Assembly: GCA_012270595.1 (NCBI GenBank)
Contig: JAAXIA010000081.1
Span: 1 to 6,564 of the forward strand
Direction: 5' to 3'
Length of the DNA stretch: 6,564 bases
DNA from: Rhodanobacteraceae bacterium
GTDB lineage: Bacteria > Pseudomonadota > Gammaproteobacteria > Xanthomonadales > Rhodanobacteraceae
In this document: positions 1-5,842 of the stretch, one piece after another
How the letters are laid out: every line of letters begins with the position of its first letter
How positions within the stretch are numbered: position 1 is the stretch's first letter
Position numbers and translations under genes: made by a program
Notes under the pieces: model-generated
Told to the model about the DNA's origin: nothing
Database searches by the model: none
What the model saw: the letters and a program-made list of their open reading frames with translations, nothing else

Positions 1-96
1 CTGAATAGATCAGAGATTCCCTAGGATTATCGCCAGGATTGACGTTGGATTTAAGTCTCTGGAAATGTGAGCATCTGGAAAAGAATATACCTAAGC

Positions 97-168
97 ATGC
101 CTTTAATCGTCAGCAGCGCACTTGGTGGATTTGTCGTTTTAATTGGCAGCATGATGGCTTTTTTCTAG
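97..168 (+). CDS. Candidate 23-residue single-span membrane peptide (doubtful)
   Basis: The frame ATG(97)-TAG(166) encodes 23 almost entirely hydrophobic residues, beginning MPLIVSSALGG and ending SMMAFF, which would form one transmembrane helix. A purine-rich GGAAAAGA lies about 12 bases upstream, a little far for a ribosome site. A GTG at 67 would lengthen it by ten residues including WKR, giving a positive N-terminal flank, but its ribosome site is poor. After the amber TAG the same frame stays open for 19 codons with a basic, His-rich tail (to TAG at 226-228), so it may also be a decayed longer gene. The end overlaps the region used by the opposing terminator. I do not recognise the peptide, and chance is the leading alternative. 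Confidence 0.14.
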   Translation: MPLIVSSALGGFVVLIGSMMAFF

Positions 169-190
169 AGTACCTGGTTATTAAATCGTC

Positions 191-223
191 AAAAAAAGCA
201 TGGCATGGGCATCCACGACCATA
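191..223 (-). terminator. Rho-independent terminator of the pilBCD-coaE cluster
   Basis: Read on the minus strand from 223 to 191, a stem TATGG-t-CGTGG pairs across an ATGC loop with CCATG-CCATG (ten pairs including two G-T wobbles, one bulged T), then one C and seven T. It lies about 80 bases past the coaE stop codon, where the end of the pilus/coaE transcript is expected. No competing stem precedes a T-run on the minus strand in this interval. Confidence 0.65.
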
Positions 224-304
224 TGTAGTTTCACGTTGCCCATCCTTTTGAGCATCCTGTCGTTTGATTGCCGCCACGTGCTTTCGTCTACATGTGGGTA
301 AACC

Positions 305-970
305 TTAGGGTTGTTTTTCGTGGTCATAAGGGCGGGGTATGCCGGTTTTTTTTCTGGTCTGGTGAGCCAGCGCCAGATACTGCGTGTGCAAGGTGGCGAC
401 CCGTGCGTTTAGTTTTTCGGAGTCGCCGTTATTGTGGATGACGTCATCCGCGATGTCGAGACGTTGTTGCCGTGACGATTGAGCGGCGAGCATACGCAGG
501 GCAAGATCCTCGTCAATGTCGTCACGGGTCATTAGACGCTTGATCTGCGCGGTTTCATCCACATCGACCAGTAACACACGATGTATCCAACGATAGTGCT
601 CAAGGCACTCAACCAGCAGCGGGATTGCCAGCAGGCAGTAAGGCCCGGTATCCGCCTGTGCGTGCTGATAGAGCCAGCACCGGATATATGGGTGGATGCT
701 GGCTTCCAGTATCTGGCGGGCTTTAGGATTGGCAAAAATATGTTGGCGCATTTGCCGGCGATCAAGCTGGCCATCGGTTTTGATCACCTGGTGGCCGAAG
801 ATGTTAATGATACGCTTTAGTGCTTCGGTGCCCGGTTGGGTGACTTCACGCGCGGCCCAATCGGCATCGTAGATGGCGATGCCGTGCGCTTCAAAACACC
901 TCGACACGGTGTCCTTCCCGCTGGCAATACCACCAGTGAGTGCAACCACGAAAGCTGGTCTTGCGTGCAT
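305..970 (-). CDS. coaE: Dephospho-CoA kinase
   Basis: CoaE phosphorylates the ribose 3'-hydroxyl of dephospho-CoA with ATP, the final cytosolic step of coenzyme A synthesis. The 221-residue product begins with a P-loop GGIASGKDT (13-21), followed by the DAD motif at 35-37 (family acidic substrate-binding residue), the conserved HP at 93-94, the core PLLVE (117-121), RLMTRD (145-150) of the lid region, and IADDVIHNNG (173-182). Odd point: the P-loop position normally Ser/Thr after Lys19 is Asp20, with Thr next. The C-terminal tail after about residue 202 (basic, then PRPYDHEKQP) extends beyond the usual ~200-residue family length; it contains a run of eight A in the coding strand. The ATG follows the pilD TAG stop with no gap and there is no clear Shine-Dalgarno, so translation is probably coupled to pilD. 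Identification is firm. Confidence 0.96.
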   Translation of the reverse strand: MHARPAFVVALTGGIASGKDTVSRCFEAHGIAIYDADWAAREVTQPGTEALKRIINIFGHQVIKTDGQLDRRQMRQHIFANPKARQILEASIHPYIRCWLYQHAQADTGPYCLLAIPLLVECLEHYRWIHRVLLVDVDETAQIKRLMTRDDIDEDLALRMLAAQSSRQQRLDIADDVIHNNGDSEKLNARVATLHTQYLALAHQTRKKTGIPRPYDHEKQP

Positions 971-1834
971 CTAAAAACCGCTAAGTTTAAGGAAGCTGTG
1001 TAGTAGTGGGTTGCCGCTGATAAAGCAGATCCACCCGGCCGCAGCAATAAAAGGCCCAAAAGGCATAGGGAGGTGAGGTTTGTGTTTGCGTAGCGCGATC
1101 AGGCCGACACCACATAGTGCGCCTGTTAGCGAAGAAAGAAGTATGATCGGCAGTAATGCCAGCGGCCCCATCCATGCGCCCAATGCGGCCAGTAGTTTGA
1201 AATCGCCGTGCCCCATACCTTCCTTGCCGGTCAGTAGTTTGAATGACCAATACACGCACCACAGGCTAAGGTAACCAAGAGCTGCGCCGAGAATGGCTGC
1301 AGGTGCAGTCACGAACATAGGCAGGAGGGAAAGGAGTAACCCAAGCCACAGCAAGGGTAACGTGATCTGGTCAGGTAGTAACTGGGTGCGCACATCCATA
1401 CCGGTCAGAGCGATTAGACTCCAGGTAAACCCCAAACCGGCAAGCGCTGTCCAGCCAGGGCCAAACTTCCACACGACGATGGCACTGAGCATGGCGCTTA
1501 GCAGTTCCACCAAGGGGTACTGGATGGAAATGGGTTTCTTGCAGTAACGGCAACGCCCGCGCAGTAGCATCCAGCTCAGCAACGGAATATTATCCAGCAG
1601 CGCCAGCTGATGCTTGCAGTGCGGGCAGTGCGAAGGCTTGCGTACGATTCCCGGAGGTAGGGAAATGGAAGTGTCGTTTTCTGTGCACGGGTCAAGCAGG
1701 GCGTGAGCTTCGCGTTCCCACTGCGCTTCCATGCGCAGGGGAAGACGCAGGATGACCACATTCAGAAAACTACCAATCAGCAGGCCAAGAATACCGCTTA
1801 AGATGATCCAGGTAGAAAAAGGCAGGTAAGGCAT
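971..1834 (-). CDS. pilD: Prepilin leader peptidase / N-methyltransferase PilD
   Basis: PilD is an inner-membrane bifunctional aspartic protease. It removes the short leader of type IV prepilins and type II secretion pseudopilins and methylates the new N-terminal residue. The 287-residue product is full length. After a first membrane helix come GSFLNVVILRLP (21-32) and the cytoplasmic loop with two zinc-binding pairs, C70-x2-C73 and C95-x2-C98. The catalytic aspartates are D147 in GMDVRTQLLPD and D211 in GMGHGDFKLL, the GxGD signature. Several hydrophobic helices follow, then MPFGPFIAAAG (257-267). The ATG at 1834 is the only usable start in frame but lacks a recognisable ribosome site. The gene lies 75 bp after pilC, a gap with no hairpin that I can see, and its stop abuts coaE. 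The same enzyme may also serve a type II secretion system elsewhere (inference). Confidence 0.96.
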   Translation of the reverse strand: MPYLPFSTWIILSGILGLLIGSFLNVVILRLPLRMEAQWEREAHALLDPCTENDTSISLPPGIVRKPSHCPHCKHQLALLDNIPLLSWMLLRGRCRYCKKPISIQYPLVELLSAMLSAIVVWKFGPGWTALAGLGFTWSLIALTGMDVRTQLLPDQITLPLLWLGLLLSLLPMFVTAPAAILGAALGYLSLWCVYWSFKLLTGKEGMGHGDFKLLAALGAWMGPLALLPIILLSSLTGALCGVGLIALRKHKPHLPMPFGPFIAAAGWICFISGNPLLHSFLKLSGF

Positions 1835-1909
1835 GCACGGGTAGCCATCGCAAGGTAAGGTGTGAGATTTTGGGGTTTTAAGTGCGTATAGGCGTTGTGA
1901 GCGGTGTTG

Positions 1910-3184
1910 TCAGAAGGTGCCGGCAAGCTTGAAGATGGGAAGATACAGGGCAATGACCATACTGCCAACGATAATGCCAAGTACAATGATGATAAGTGGC
2001 TCAAGCAGGGTAGAGAGGGTGTCGACTGTATTGTTTACTTCTTCTTCATAGAAATCTGCCACCTTGAACAGCATGCTGTCTAAAGCGCCCGACTCTTCGC
2101 CGATCGCGGTCATTTGCACCACCATGGCGGGGAACAAACTGGTCTGGCGCATGGCCAGTTGTAAGGGGTGGCCGGTGGCAACGTCATCGCGCATCTGGCG
2201 CACCGCATTGCCGTAGACGCTATTGCCGGTAGCACCTGCCACGGTGTCCATGGCTTCTACTAACGGCACGCCGGCACGGAAGGTGACGCCGAGAGTGCGG
2301 GTTAAGCGGGCTATCGCGGAGTTGCGCACAATGCGCCCCATTACCGGCGTTTTTAAGGCTACGCGGTCCAGGAAATGGGCGAGTGTCGCCGAGCGTTTTT
2401 CCCCGAGGATCAGGCTGGCTACAGCGCCGGCGATGATAACAAAAACAGGCAGCCAGTACGCGGTCGTAAAAGCAGATGCATCAAGCAGAAACTGGGTGAG
2501 CGCGGGAAGTGAGGTACCTGCATCAGCAAAGCTTTTGGCAAAGACCGGTACGACGTACAGCAACATAATTGTGGTGACTGCAAAGACAACAACAAGTACC
2601 ATGATGGGATAGAACATCGCTTTCTTGATTTTTTTCTTCATCGTCTCGGTACGTTCCTTGTAGGTGGCGATGGTTTCCAGCACGTTATCGAGTACGCCAG
2701 CCGATTCGCCCGTACGCACCAGGTTGCGGTAAAGCTCATCGAAATGGGTTGGGTACTTTCCCAGTGATTCGTGCAAAGACTGTCCCCCTTCAATCCCCAG
2801 CCTGATGTCGTTTAGCATGTTTTTAAAACGGGCGTTTTTCTGGCTTTCAGCGATGATGTTGAAGGCATGGACCATGTGGATGCCGGCGTTCGTCATGGTA
2901 GCAAGCTGGCGGCTGAAGACGGCGATATCGCTGGACTTGACCGCCTTGTGACGACCACTAAACAGAGGTTTGCGTCGCTCACGAACGCTTTGTGGGTTCA
3001 TGCCCTGGCGGCGCAGCTCAGCCTTCACCAGTGAAGCATTTTTTGCCGGCATGGTGCCTTTCATTAACTTACCGCGTTTGTCCAGGGCAGCCCAGTCGTA
3101 AGTACTTGTCTGCACCCGGGAAACCCTGCTGCGATGTGGCAGGGAGGCAGATTTGTTTTTCGTCGGAGCACTAGCCGTGGCCAT
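1910..3184 (-). CDS. pilC: Type IV pilus inner-membrane platform protein PilC
   Basis: PilC is the polytopic platform of the T4P machine; it contacts the PilB ATPase and organises pilin subunits for assembly. The 424-residue product has the family's duplicated T2SSF layout: a first cytoplasmic domain around 86-209 with the conserved FSRQLATM start, and a second around 289-411 starting RLTRTLGVTFRAG. Each carries the matching G-E-x-S-G/A-G element (GESAG at 159-163, GEESGALD at 362-369). Membrane helices are predicted near 190-214, 240-262 and 395-418. About 27 basic, Ser/Thr-rich residues precede the conserved YDWAALDKRG start, slightly longer than the usual ~400-residue protein. The start is supported by GAGGAA eight bases upstream. 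No close homologue check was possible, but family and role are secure. Confidence 0.96.
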   Translation of the reverse strand: MATASAPTKNKSASLPHRSRVSRVQTSTYDWAALDKRGKLMKGTMPAKNASLVKAELRRQGMNPQSVRERRKPLFSGRHKAVKSSDIAVFSRQLATMTNAGIHMVHAFNIIAESQKNARFKNMLNDIRLGIEGGQSLHESLGKYPTHFDELYRNLVRTGESAGVLDNVLETIATYKERTETMKKKIKKAMFYPIMVLVVVFAVTTIMLLYVVPVFAKSFADAGTSLPALTQFLLDASAFTTAYWLPVFVIIAGAVASLILGEKRSATLAHFLDRVALKTPVMGRIVRNSAIARLTRTLGVTFRAGVPLVEAMDTVAGATGNSVYGNAVRQMRDDVATGHPLQLAMRQTSLFPAMVVQMTAIGEESGALDSMLFKVADFYEEEVNNTVDTLSTLLEPLIIIVLGIIVGSMVIALYLPIFKLAGTF

Positions 3185-3192
3185 GGTTTGGG

Positions 3193-3198
3193 TTCCTC
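3193..3198 (-). promoter_or_regulatory. Ribosome binding site of pilC
   Basis: On the minus strand GAGGAA lies eight bases before the pilC ATG (3184-3182). It is the only clear Shine-Dalgarno among the four minus-strand genes and fixes the pilC start. pilB, pilD and coaE show none of comparable quality. Confidence 0.75.
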
Positions 3199-3284
3199 GT
3201 TACCGATGTACAATGTGCCGCCTTCTCACCTGGCGTGAACCTTGACGACTAAGAGTTTACGTCAGAACACGGGGCCGGTGGTGT

Positions 3285-3294
3285 GCTTATAAGC
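3285..3294. repeat. Perfect 10-bp palindrome GCTTATAAGC
   Basis: A self-complementary 10-mer lies about 100 bp upstream of the pilC start codon. It overlaps a second small inverted repeat, CTTAT-AAGC-ATAAG (3286-3299). Its A+T-rich centre (TTATAA) could be a protein-binding site or part of a promoter for pilC, but I could not pair it with a convincing -35 element on the minus strand. It may simply be chance. Confidence 0.3.
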
Positions 3295-3328
3295 ATAAGG
3301 CTTACTGTGTTTTTTAACTTTCCGGTCT

Positions 3329-3377
3329 TAACTACGAAGCGCAACACATGGTAACGGCATGTGTTGCTATAACTACG
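3329..3377. repeat. Perfect 10-bp inverted repeat flanked by 8-bp direct repeats, pilB-pilC gap
   Basis: GCAACACATG (3341-3350) is the exact reverse complement of CATGTGTTGC (3358-3367), with a seven-base loop. The hairpin is bracketed by two exact copies of TAACTACG (3329-3336 and 3370-3377). It lies about 75 bp after the pilB stop within the 256-bp pilB-pilC gap. Neither strand has a T-run directly after the stem, so it is not a standard terminator; RNA processing, partial termination or a protein operator are alternatives. The direct-repeat flanks recall a target duplication around a tiny inserted element. Confidence 0.5.
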
Positions 3378-3440
3378 GACGACGCGTAGCTGCATCTGGA
3401 TGTGTTTGCGGTGCGTCTGACAGGTTATGCTTGCCACAGT

Positions 3441-5174
3441 TTAGTCTCTGGTAACGCGGTCGATCTCGGTTAGGCTGGTGATACCGTCCTTCACTTTTTT
3501 TAGTGCTGCGGTACGAAGATCCGGAATGCCCGCTTTCAGTGCAGCTTGGGCGATTTGCAATGCATTGCCGCCGCCCAGAATGATCTGCTGAATGTCCTCC
3601 AGCATGGGCATGACCTGGTAAATACCAATGCGCCCCTTGTAACCGTTGTTGCATTTATCGCAACCAGCAGGCTCGTAGATGGTCACGCCGGCGTCTATAT
3701 CTTCCTGTGTGAAGCCAGCCTCCAGTAGCATTTGAGGTGATAACTGGATCGCCTTCTTGCAACTGTGCAGGCGACGGGCCAGGCGCTGGGCGACGATCAA
3801 CGTAATGGATGAGGTGAGATTGTAGGGAGCAATACCCATATTTATCAGGCGTGCGATGGTCTGTGCCGCATCATTGGTGTGCAACGTGGAAAGCACCATG
3901 TGACCGGTCTGGGCTGCTTTAATGGCGATCTCGGCGGTTTCCAGATCGCGAATCTCGCCGACCATGATGACATCGGGATCCTGACGCAAAAAGGAACGCA
4001 GCGCAGTCGCAAAAGTCATGCCGCGCTTGGTGTTTTGCTGAACCTGGTTGATGCCTTCCATGCGGATTTCCACCGGATCTTCTACGGTAGAAATATTGCG
4101 CTGGTCGGTGTTTAGAATATTGAGTGCATTGTAGAGCGATACCGTTTTTCCTGAACCAGTGGGGCCGGTGACCAGGACCATGCCGTAGGGCTTGGCAATG
4201 GCGTCCAGGTAGAGTTTTCTCTGTGCCTCTTCATAGCCTAGATGTTCAATCCCCATTTTCCCCGTTGCGTTGTCCAGAAGTCGCAGCACCAGCTTTTCGC
4301 CAAACATGGTGGGCAATGAGCTGACGCGGAAGTCGATGGCATGGTCCTTGGACAGGTTCAGTTTGATGCGTCCGTCTTGCGGTACGCGTCGTTCGGCAAT
4401 GTCCAGGCTAGATATGACTTTCAGGCGTGAAGAAATACGGCTTGCCAGTCGAACCGGTGGGTTGGCTACGGTTGTCAAGATACCGTCCAGGCGCAGCCGG
4501 ACGCGGTATTGTTTTTCATAGGGTTCAAAGTGGATGTCCGAGGCTTTACGACGGATCGCATCGAGCAGGATTTTGTTGACAAACTTCACTACAGGTGGAT
4601 CGTCGCTGGTGCTGGTGTTGATGCCACTCTGACTGGGGTTTTCTTCCTCCTGACTGGTTTCTTCCGTTGCGTCGTTGAGTTCTTCATCGCCCAGATCGGA
4701 AGCAACGACACTGGTTATATGGATTGTCGCTTCAATGGCGTGGTTGAGTTGATTGCGTTCAACTAAAATGGGTTCCACCACGCAGTTGGAGTGGAATTTG
4801 ATCTCATCCAGTGCCTGTAGCTGCATTGGGTCGGAAATACCCACAAACAAGCGCTTGTCACGTCTGAGTAGAGGCAGTGCCCGGTGTTTGGAAAGCAGTT
4901 GTTCGCTTATGATATTAAGTGGCAGCCTGGCCAGTGGTATGGCGCTAACGTCCAGCATCGGGATGCCAAACTCGATCGAGGCTTGCTGGGTCAAGGCGGC
5001 GCTGTCCACGAGGCGATGCTCCAGCAGGTAGTGAATGAGGGATAGTCTTTGCTGATCGGCCGCATTGACAGCTTTGCGTACATCAGCCTCCATCATCAAA
5101 CCTGCGCTTATCAGGCGCCTGGCCATACCTGGCAGATTCACCATGTTCGTTTTGATCGGCACTGAGCTGGACAT
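3441..5174 (-). CDS. pilB: Type IV pilus extension ATPase PilB
   Basis: PilB is the cytoplasmic hexameric ATPase that powers pilus extension, working against PilC. The 577-residue product is full length. An N-terminal MshEN/T2SSE_N-type domain (about 15-150) precedes an acidic, Ser/Thr-rich linker (160-192). The secretion-ATPase core follows: SDIHFEP (212-218), Walker A GPTGSGKT (337-344), the Asp box TVEDPVE (363-369), Walker B DPDVIMVGEIRD (399-410, catalytic Glu407) and the His box TGHMVLSTLHTND (423-435). The zinc region has C472 and C505-x2-C508, but the first cysteine of the usual C-x2-C pair is replaced by an H470-x-C472 arrangement. The absence of TxxGHL-style retraction features and the presence of the long N-domain favour PilB over PilT. 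GspE is the alternative, disfavoured by the pilC/pilD neighbours. The start at 5174 lacks a strong ribosome site; a second ATG ten codons later is possible. Confidence 0.96.
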   Translation of the reverse strand: MSSSVPIKTNMVNLPGMARRLISAGLMMEADVRKAVNAADQQRLSLIHYLLEHRLVDSAALTQQASIEFGIPMLDVSAIPLARLPLNIISEQLLSKHRALPLLRRDKRLFVGISDPMQLQALDEIKFHSNCVVEPILVERNQLNHAIEATIHITSVVASDLGDEELNDATEETSQEEENPSQSGINTSTSDDPPVVKFVNKILLDAIRRKASDIHFEPYEKQYRVRLRLDGILTTVANPPVRLASRISSRLKVISSLDIAERRVPQDGRIKLNLSKDHAIDFRVSSLPTMFGEKLVLRLLDNATGKMGIEHLGYEEAQRKLYLDAIAKPYGMVLVTGPTGSGKTVSLYNALNILNTDQRNISTVEDPVEIRMEGINQVQQNTKRGMTFATALRSFLRQDPDVIMVGEIRDLETAEIAIKAAQTGHMVLSTLHTNDAAQTIARLINMGIAPYNLTSSITLIVAQRLARRLHSCKKAIQLSPQMLLEAGFTQEDIDAGVTIYEPAGCDKCNNGYKGRIGIYQVMPMLEDIQQIILGGGNALQIAQAALKAGIPDLRTAALKKVKDGITSLTEIDRVTRD

Positions 5175-5237
5175 GAAGAAGACGGCTCACATTTCCCTTT
5201 GGGTGGCTGGAAATCTACCGCATAATGCTGCAGCAAA

Positions 5238-5264
5238 CCATGAAGCGTCTCGGAAACTTCATGG
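5238..5264. repeat. Perfect 8-bp inverted repeat upstream of pilB
   Basis: CCATGAAG (5238-5245) pairs exactly with CTTCATGG (5257-5264) across eleven bases. Its near edge is about 64 bp before the pilB start codon on the minus strand, a position suited to an operator or to a hairpin in the pilB leader. No regulator can be named from the sequence. Confidence 0.4.
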
Positions 5265-5428
5265 GGTGATGCCTGGCAAGCTTTCTTACTTGAGTATGCA
5301 TTTTTGGTTGAGTGTTCATTGCTCTGGAAGTATTAGTGTCACTGGGTCGGTCTGATAATAACGCCGTACCTCATCGTGGCCAGGCTCATTAGCTCACGCA
5401 ATAGCTACCGTCATGATCGGGGGGCGCA

Positions 5429-5449
5429 CGCATCCTCAGATCAGATGCG
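5429..5449. repeat. 6-bp inverted repeat CGCATC / GATGCG
   Basis: CGCATC (5429-5434) and GATGCG (5444-5449) are exact complements with a nine-base loop. It is the first of three small stems spread over the 290 bp before the plus-strand terminator. Alone it is weak evidence of structure. Confidence 0.3.
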
Positions 5450-5532
5450 GGGAAGTCTGTGTCCAGTGACCAGGGCTGCTACCGTTCCCGTTAAAAAAAA
5501 CCAGATGCTGTCAAGCACACAAGGTAAGTGCA

Positions 5533-5548
5533 TGTCTCTAAAGAGACA
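5533..5548. repeat. Compact hairpin TGTCTC-TAAA-GAGACA
   Basis: A perfect six-pair stem closed by a TAAA tetraloop (the outer T-A of the loop can also pair). Nine bases downstream is the palindrome CGTTATAACG (5557-5566). It has no T-run, so it is not a terminator; it could be an RNA stem or an operator. Confidence 0.35.
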
Positions 5549-5632
5549 CGGTTACGCGTTATAACGGGATTGTGGACAGAGTCGAGACCGATTCAAGCCT
5601 AACACATATAGATTTTTACCAAATAAATGAAG

Positions 5633-5648
5633 ACACCGCATACGGTGT
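5633..5648. repeat. Compact hairpin ACACCG-CATA-CGGTGT
   Basis: A perfect six-pair, G+C-rich stem with a four-base loop. It lies 75 bp before the plus-strand terminator and is a candidate internal stem of a plus-strand RNA. Confidence 0.35.
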
Positions 5649-5723
5649 AAGTGATCGTCCAGAGCCAAGGTAACACTCGGTGAGTTTTGCTTCAAGTCAG
5701 CGTCGAACGGGATTTTAAGAATG

Positions 5724-5771
5724 AACGAAACACCTTGCGCCTGTAACGCAAATGTAAGGTGTTTCGTTTTT
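5724..5771 (+). terminator. Strong rho-independent terminator without an evident upstream gene
   Basis: AACGAAACACCTT (5724-5736) pairs perfectly with AAGGTGTTTCGTT (5756-5768), thirteen base pairs. The loop contains its own small stem (GCG 5737-5739 with CGC 5747-5749). The right arm runs into five T (5767-5771). The T-run is on the plus side, so it would stop plus-strand transcription shortly before the oxidoreductase gene. Nothing recognisable on the plus strand precedes it. It may end a small RNA, insulate the next gene from antisense transcription arising in pilB, or act as an attenuator. Confidence 0.7.
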
Positions 5772-5806
5772 GATTCAAGGCAGCAGGCATGGGTAGTCTG
5801 GTGGTG

Positions 5807-5834
5807 TTGTTTCGCATGAGGGTTCCCGTACAAT
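5807..5834 (+). promoter_or_regulatory. Putative sigma-70 promoter of the oxidoreductase gene
   Basis: TTGTTT (5807-5812, three of six consensus bases) and TACAAT (5829-5834, five of six) are separated by 16 bases. The -10 element ends eight bases before the ATG at 5843, so transcription would begin at or within a few bases of the start codon, giving a leaderless or nearly leaderless mRNA. It lies just after the terminator at 5724-5771. Confidence 0.45.
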
Positions 5835-5842
5835 GGGTGGCC

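Larger units (their letters stand above)
1..304. other. Gene-poor region downstream of coaE
   Basis: No convincing protein gene is visible here. The stretch looks more A+T-rich than the neighbouring genes. It contains the predicted terminator of the minus-strand pilus cluster (191-223) and a weak small-peptide candidate on the plus strand (97-168). On the minus strand the coaE frame stays open for 64 codons past its stop, down to a TGA at 112-110, but the translation resembles nothing I know. An imperfect 7-bp inverted repeat (274-280 with 291-297, one G-T pair) lies just after coaE and has no T-run. No yacG-like zinc protein gene, which often follows coaE in gammaproteobacteria, is seen here. 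Confidence 0.6.
5175..5842. other. 668-bp divergent intergenic region between pilB and the oxidoreductase gene
   Basis: No credible protein gene is seen on either strand; the open frames here are short and composition-driven. The region must carry the pilB promoter (minus) and the oxidoreductase promoter (plus). It holds several perfect inverted repeats (5238-5264, 5429-5449, 5533-5548, 5633-5648), a palindrome CGTTATAACG (5557-5566), and a strong plus-strand terminator (5724-5771). I found no tRNA, tmRNA, SRP RNA or glycine-riboswitch signature. I could not find a convincing sigma-70 or sigma-54 promoter in front of pilB. Confidence 0.6.

Noticed and set aside
39..251. 70-codon plus-strand frame at the left edge.
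   Set aside because: The residue mix (many Trp, Lys, His, no pattern) looks non-coding, and it overlaps the opposing terminator; the start has no ribosome site.
274..297. Imperfect inverted repeat just after coaE as a terminator.
   Set aside because: No T-run follows on the minus strand; the hairpin at 191-223 with seven T is a far better candidate.
3249..3437. 62-codon minus-strand frame (GTG start) between pilB and pilC, checked as a possible pilin.
   Set aside because: It lacks the prepilin leader, the FTLIEL-type helix and any hydrophobic segment, and spans the palindromes.
5065..5355. 96-codon plus-strand frame crossing the pilB start.
   Set aside because: Mostly antisense to the 5' end of pilB, a clear shadow frame; its part in the intergenic region shows no family features.
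5316..5396. Minus-strand 25-codon stretch between two stops with protein-like wording (NEPGHDEVRRYYQTDP).
   Set aside because: Too short to identify, no start codon, interrupted upstream by stops. It may be a gene remnant but cannot be separated from chance.
5721..5819. Plus-strand 32-codon frame (starts MNETPCAC, contains VVWWCCFA) overlapping the terminator, resembling an attenuator leader peptide.
   Set aside because: No good ribosome site. The Trp/Cys codons come after the hairpin, the wrong order for classical attenuation, and a Trp/Cys control would not fit a DadA-like gene.
5552..5833. 93-codon minus-strand frame in the divergent region.
   Set aside because: It runs antisense through the plus-strand terminator and the oxidoreductase promoter, has no family resemblance and no supporting ribosome site.
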